Made by a program: the position numbers and the translations under genes. From Aphrophora alni (taxonomy: Eukaryota > Arthropoda > Insecta > Hemiptera > Aphrophoridae), in contig OY740768.1 of NCBI GenBank assembly GCA_963513935.1, positions 75,926,877-75,990,876 of the forward strand: 64,000 nucleotides of DNA, given 5' to 3'. Below are positions 59,720-64,000 of the stretch, in pieces (position 1 is the first letter of the stretch; every line of letters begins with the position of its first letter). The notes under the pieces are model-generated. The model did not search any database. It was not told where the DNA came from and saw only the letters and a program-made list of their open reading frames with translations.

Positions 59720-62700
59720 GATACCCCATCAAATCTGTGACTCAATATATAAATATTGAAACACAGATTTCTCTTTTATTCAACAAAAAAAATTTTAACT
59801 TCAAAAAAAAAACTTTCAAATCCGGTCCCTATAGATTTCCAAAAATAAAAAAGTTTCAGCAAACTAAGAATATTCATATTCCCTTTAAAAAAAAAAACTT
59901 TAAAATAAGAAATATTCTCTCTTAACTCACATTAATCATCTTATTATATAATCTATTGATTCACTAAATCTACCTAGTTGCATATCATAATCAATCAAAC
60001 CACTTATAATCAAATCTTATTCATCATCAAAAAACCTCTATCAACTTCTTATCGTTGAGCTGTCCATCACTCAACTTTTATCTCATGACCTAATTCCGTC
60101 AGAGTGTCTACTCCTGATTGCTAAAAGAAAAAAATCTCTATATCTTTTCTCCAAGTCTGCATCAAACTATTCCATAGACTTTCTAGTTATCAATTATACT
60201 TTTTAGAATTAACAATTTTCATTTTTTATTTTATAATTTAAAAATCTCTTAATTAATATTTAAAGTTATATTTTTTCACTAAATTGTGTTATTTACCCCA
60301 TCCAAATTGCATTTCATTTTTTAAAACCTATTTTGTCATTCACCCAAAAAATTTATTACTTAAATTATTATTACTCATTAATCTTCTTTTTATTCAAAAA
60401 TTCTCAAATTACTTATTTCTCTTGCTGGGACAACGCATAAAATTTCTTCCACAAATCTAATAAAACATTAAAAACTTCATTATCAAATTACAAACACTTC
60501 AAATTACAATATTACTTATTCTTCATTAAAATACTTATTAAAATCATCTTATTACCTTCAATAAACTTCAACAATCATATTACATCATAGTATCTTATTT
60601 CAAAACTCATCTCAATTATAGGCTCTCTATAACTTAATAACTAGATTGCATTAACTCCTTAATCAAAAACTTCCTTAATTATTTATATGTAGCCCCTTAG
60701 GTCACTAACATATTTCGTCGCATTAAAAAATATTTCCTCGTAGAAATCATTAAAACCTCATTTAAACTCCAATAATTCGTCGCAATTCTCGTAGAAACCT
60801 CCATAATAAAACATCCTTTTTCCTTCAACATCGTCGTATATCATAGATCATAAAAAAATTCTTCTTAACTTAAAAACTAACTCTTAATGCAATCAAATTA
60901 CCTTTTTCACAGCAAAACCTCCTTATAGACTTATTTCTCTCTTTGACACCACTTTTCAATATTCTTGTAAACTTTATATCTCCTTCATTAATCTTAAAAA
61001 TTCTCATTTCATTATTTTCTTTAAAAAATCTCCTCATATTACCTTTAAAAAAAAATTGTCTAACTATTTCATAAAAACCTGCTTTTAATTATTTTCCCAG
61101 CAATCACCTTATTTTCACTAAACATAATCAATCTTTTTAATCAAATTATTCATCTAAAACATTTTATCTTCAAACTTCCTTATTATTCTTTATTTAACTC
61201 AATTTACAATTATTTACCCTCAAAATTAATAAACCTACTTCAAATTACTTTACATTATATTAATTATTCTTTATATTAAAAAACTCAAAACAAAAACTTT
61301 AATATTTTAACTTTATTACCCATTTAGTGAAATTATTTTATATCCATTACTCCAATCTACTATTATTTTATCATTTCAAACAAAAACTTTTAATATTTTT
61401 AAACTTCTAGCAATCTTAAACAATCAAAATATCTAACTCTCCTTACAATCTTGCCTTCTTTTTTCAAAGTTCCTTTGCCCTTTCCAAATTACATCTTATT
61501 TACACAAATTATGACATTATTCTTACTAATTGTTACTTATTTACCTAAACCTTAACATTCTCTAACAAATCTTTCAATACTTTATTACATACAATCAAAT
61601 TGCATACTAATTACAACTAAATTTATACATTAAAAAAAAAAATCATTTTTCTTCCTTTAAAACTCAAATTAGTCACGTCCAGTTAATTCATTTACAGATT
61701 GATCAATTCTGTAAACCTACAATTCGTTTTCTTCTAATTGTGTAGTGAACTCTCTCATTGAATCAGGTAATATGGACTTCTGATATGTAATGGTTATGCA
61801 TAGCCCTACTCAATTCAAACTATACCCACTACATACCCTTATCCCATAAACCCTTTCAATGCTGTTCTTTATGCCTTTTTTTATTAAGACATTGTCAACT
61901 ATTGTTTAACCCAACCTCTTCGCCCTTGGTTTTATTTTAAAACCAAGGAACCTATATGTTAAACTTCCTTATTCATGTATGAGAACAATAAAAAATAAAA
62001 AAATAAAATAAAAAAAAAATTATCAAAATCCGTTGAGTTGAGTTTGAGATGCGTTGCCCAAATCTGACTGTACCTTTTGTACACTGACTATACTCCTGCA
62101 GACATCTGCCTGTGATCAACAAGTCTTATCTTCTTCCTATCTCTATAACTTAAACATTGGCTAGCTCTGTCATTTGTAGACTCGGTATTACTGCATGATG
62201 TAATCTTTCCTCAAGATTTTTATTCAACTCGACTTGAAATTTTTATTTCCCAAAACTATTTTTTATCATTGAACCTAACTCGAAATATTATATTCCCAAT
62301 TAATTATTGCATTCGTTTTACATTTTGTTCAATTTTGAGTTATGTGCAAAGAAATACTTTTAAAACTACTTTTTTTTTAAAACAAGTAATCAAAATCTGA
62401 ACCCTGAATTTTGTCACAACTGTATTCTATCTAGATTCCTAAGTTTTGATATTATTCAATCTCCAATGCGATAATATTTTCAATGCACAATCTTAATCTC
62501 ACTGTAAGCGGCATCAACACCCTTCGAAAGTAACCTGCATCAGCCTTATCTATGTTTATTATACAATCCTAATCTTTGTTATGGTAAACAGTTGATATTA
62601 CACTTCCATTCTAACTGAAACCTTTTAGTTCCTTCAATATTATTTCTTTATGACACTATCTCTGCTTTACAAAATTTTACTAAACACAACTTATAATTAT

Positions 62701-62858
62701 CCTGAAATCTTAATTATCTACTAATCTTAACCTTAATAACTAACAAAAAATTCTTACCTAATATTATTCTTACTCATGTCCGTTTGCTTTATAAAAAACT
62801 TTATACATTATTATTGTCATTCCAAAATTCAATTTATTATAACTCAATTATAAATTAT
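59720..62858 (-). mobile_element. Strand-asymmetric, non-coding internal region
   Basis: The + strand is nearly free of G: the three lines 61141-61320 contain no G at all and 31 C by my count. The - strand is therefore C-poor. I find no long frame on either strand here. It joins the LTR at 59719; read on the - strand, gatggggtatc (59730-59720) lies directly before the LTR start and could act as a polypurine tract. I read it as the 3' untranslated interior of the element whose ORF is at 62859-63965. Confidence 0.5.
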
Positions 62859-63965
62859 CTATTTTTTTCGATGGTTTCCCGATTGGTGAAACAATTTATA
62901 ACATATTGCCTGCTTTCTTAACATAATTGCAATGTTAAATACTGTCTCTAACTTAGAGACCTGTTCTAAGCTAGATCTTACAAATGACCTTGTCTCAACA
63001 AAAGATTCCCCCTTGTTGACATTACATCTTCCTATTGACAAACTCTCACTCCCTTCATTCTTCCTTTCAAACACTCCATTGTATTCCTCCTTTTTAGACA
63101 TCTCAAGACACAATGACCTACTTTTGTTATCTGTCAGCTTGGAATACTGAACTCTACCGACTTTGCTTACATTTACATAGATTTCTTCCACAATTGCTTT
63201 TTTAAACTCACACTCAAAATTGTTTTTCTCAAAGAGACTTTTAATCTGTTGTTCTTGCATTTTAAATATATTTCTAAATTTTAATATTGCTATTTTTTCA
63301 AAGCCTAAAGTTTTATGATAGCTTTGCTTTCTCACATAAATAGCTAACTCTTTTGTTATTACATCATTTATCTTAATTAAACACTCATTCACTTTAATTT
63401 TACCCTTGTTATTTAAATCACTTACAATCTCTCTAACCCCATCAAAATTAGTAACCCCATCATTTTTCTTAATTTCAACATTACCTGTTAACTGTTTTAA
63501 ATCATTGTTCTCCATAGGCTCATTCTGACACATTTCATTTTTCTTAAGTTCTAATTTCATCTCATTGTTACTTAATCCATTGTTTACTTGTTCAAAAACA
63601 TAATCATTCATACAAATATTCTCTATTATTTCAGTTTGATCATTTTTAATAAAAACTTTTAATTGGAAGTTAATTTTTTCTTTTACAGCTAATCTATTTA
63701 ACATTTTATCATGAACTTCATTTCTTACTTTGAGAACAGCATGTAACATTTTAATTATTTCCTTTAACTCTAATTCTTTATTTATTCCATCCCTTCCTAA
63801 TTCTTTATACCAATATTCATTTAAATCATCCCTACTTATTTCTATACACCATAGTTCAGTTCTATTACCCAAATCATCCAATTTCAAATCTTCCTTCCTA
63901 AAACATTTACTAACTTTACCAAAATACTTATCAGCTTCTTTTTTCATAATTTTAAATTCTACCAT
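62859..63965 (-). CDS. 368-codon open frame, unrecognised lysine/glutamate/asparagine-rich protein
   Basis: This is the longest uninterrupted frame of the window. It starts MVEFKIMKKEADKYFGKVSK at 63965 and ends with KLFHQSGNHRKK. It is rich in K, E and N, has few cysteines, and contains several stretches likely to be helical (for example NKELELKEIIKMLHAVLKVR near residues 80-100 and KFRNIFKMQEQQIKSLFEKN near 230-250). I see no zinc knuckle, no protease, no RT motif, no signal peptide and no membrane helix. The base asymmetry is the same as in the non-coding stretch that follows, which argues that both belong to one mobile element. It could be a gag-like structural protein or an accessory ORF. 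A host gene cannot be excluded. Confidence 0.5.
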   Translation of the reverse strand: MVEFKIMKKEADKYFGKVSKCFRKEDLKLDDLGNRTELWCIEISRDDLNEYWYKELGRDGINKELELKEIIKMLHAVLKVRNEVHDKMLNRLAVKEKINFQLKVFIKNDQTEIIENICMNDYVFEQVNNGLSNNEMKLELKKNEMCQNEPMENNDLKQLTGNVEIKKNDGVTNFDGVREIVSDLNNKGKIKVNECLIKINDVITKELAIYVRKQSYHKTLGFEKIAILKFRNIFKMQEQQIKSLFEKNNFECEFKKAIVEEIYVNVSKVGRVQYSKLTDNKSRSLCLEMSKKEEYNGVFERKNEGSESLSIGRCNVNKGESFVETRSFVRSSLEQVSKLETVFNIAIMLRKQAICYKLFHQSGNHRKK

Positions 63966-64000
63966 TACTCTGTCTTTCTCACTTATTAGATTATTATTAA

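Noticed and set aside
59737..59925. 62-codon + strand frame rich in K, N and F
   Set aside because: It is made by A- and T-runs in the G-poor stretch. It runs against the direction of the element.
1..64000. tRNA, rRNA, telomere repeat or CRISPR array
   Set aside because: I found no A- and B-box pairs with a cloverleaf, no rRNA segment, no TTAGG repeat array and no regularly spaced identical repeats. The tandem array at 13448-13710 has no unique spacers and belongs to an LTR leader.

Overview
The window is AT-rich animal nuclear DNA, almost certainly from an insect. Genes are split by long introns with GT-AG boundaries. The intergenic and intronic space is packed with decayed transposable elements of families common in insects: mariner, piggyBac-like, pogo/Tigger-like, hAT-like, DUF4817-DDE elements, LINEs with an RNase H domain, BEL/Pao and Gypsy LTR elements, and Penelope-like fold-backs. 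There are no bacterial-style gene clusters, no CRISPR array, and no RNA gene that I can support. The order of insect cannot be fixed from the sequence; the element mix would suit a hemipteran or another large-genome insect.

One host gene can be rebuilt with confidence: ZFPL1, zinc finger protein-like 1, a cis-Golgi membrane protein. It runs on the + strand from 1959 to 29006 as six coding exons (102, 112, 194, 160, 133 and 184 nt), joined in frame into 294 residues plus stop. Every exon has matching splice sites. Its introns hold most of the transposon remnants of the first 29 kb: an I-clade LINE ORF1 piece and a CR1/Jockey-like LINE (intron 1), a piggyBac-like/hAT mosaic, a long LTR and a DUF4780 ORF (intron 3), and a second LTR, a 3' LTR with polypurine tract and an RNase H LINE (intron 5).

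From 29 to 43 kb there is no clear host gene. This stretch holds Penelope-like fold-backs, two mariner remnants, a BEL/Pao pol relic, an 889-bp pogo-like element with intact ends that contains a possible captured exon, an hAT-like C-terminus and a Gypsy gag relic. From 42.9 to 49.6 kb an I-clade LINE on the - strand is split by a 3.13-kb palindrome made of two long LTRs facing each other. The palindrome has a 4-bp target duplication, and removing it restores the LINE reading frame. From 49.6 to 58 kb there are DUF4817-DDE and mariner relics and a Gypsy pol relic.

From 58.4 kb to the end lies another copy of the same LTR family, followed by more than 4 kb whose + strand is almost free of G. 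This region holds the longest open frame of the window, 368 codons with no recognised domain. The most unusual features are the PBS-centred LTR palindrome and its relatives, a set of dispersed hammerhead-like cores in Penelope-like fold-backs, and the strand-asymmetric terminal region.
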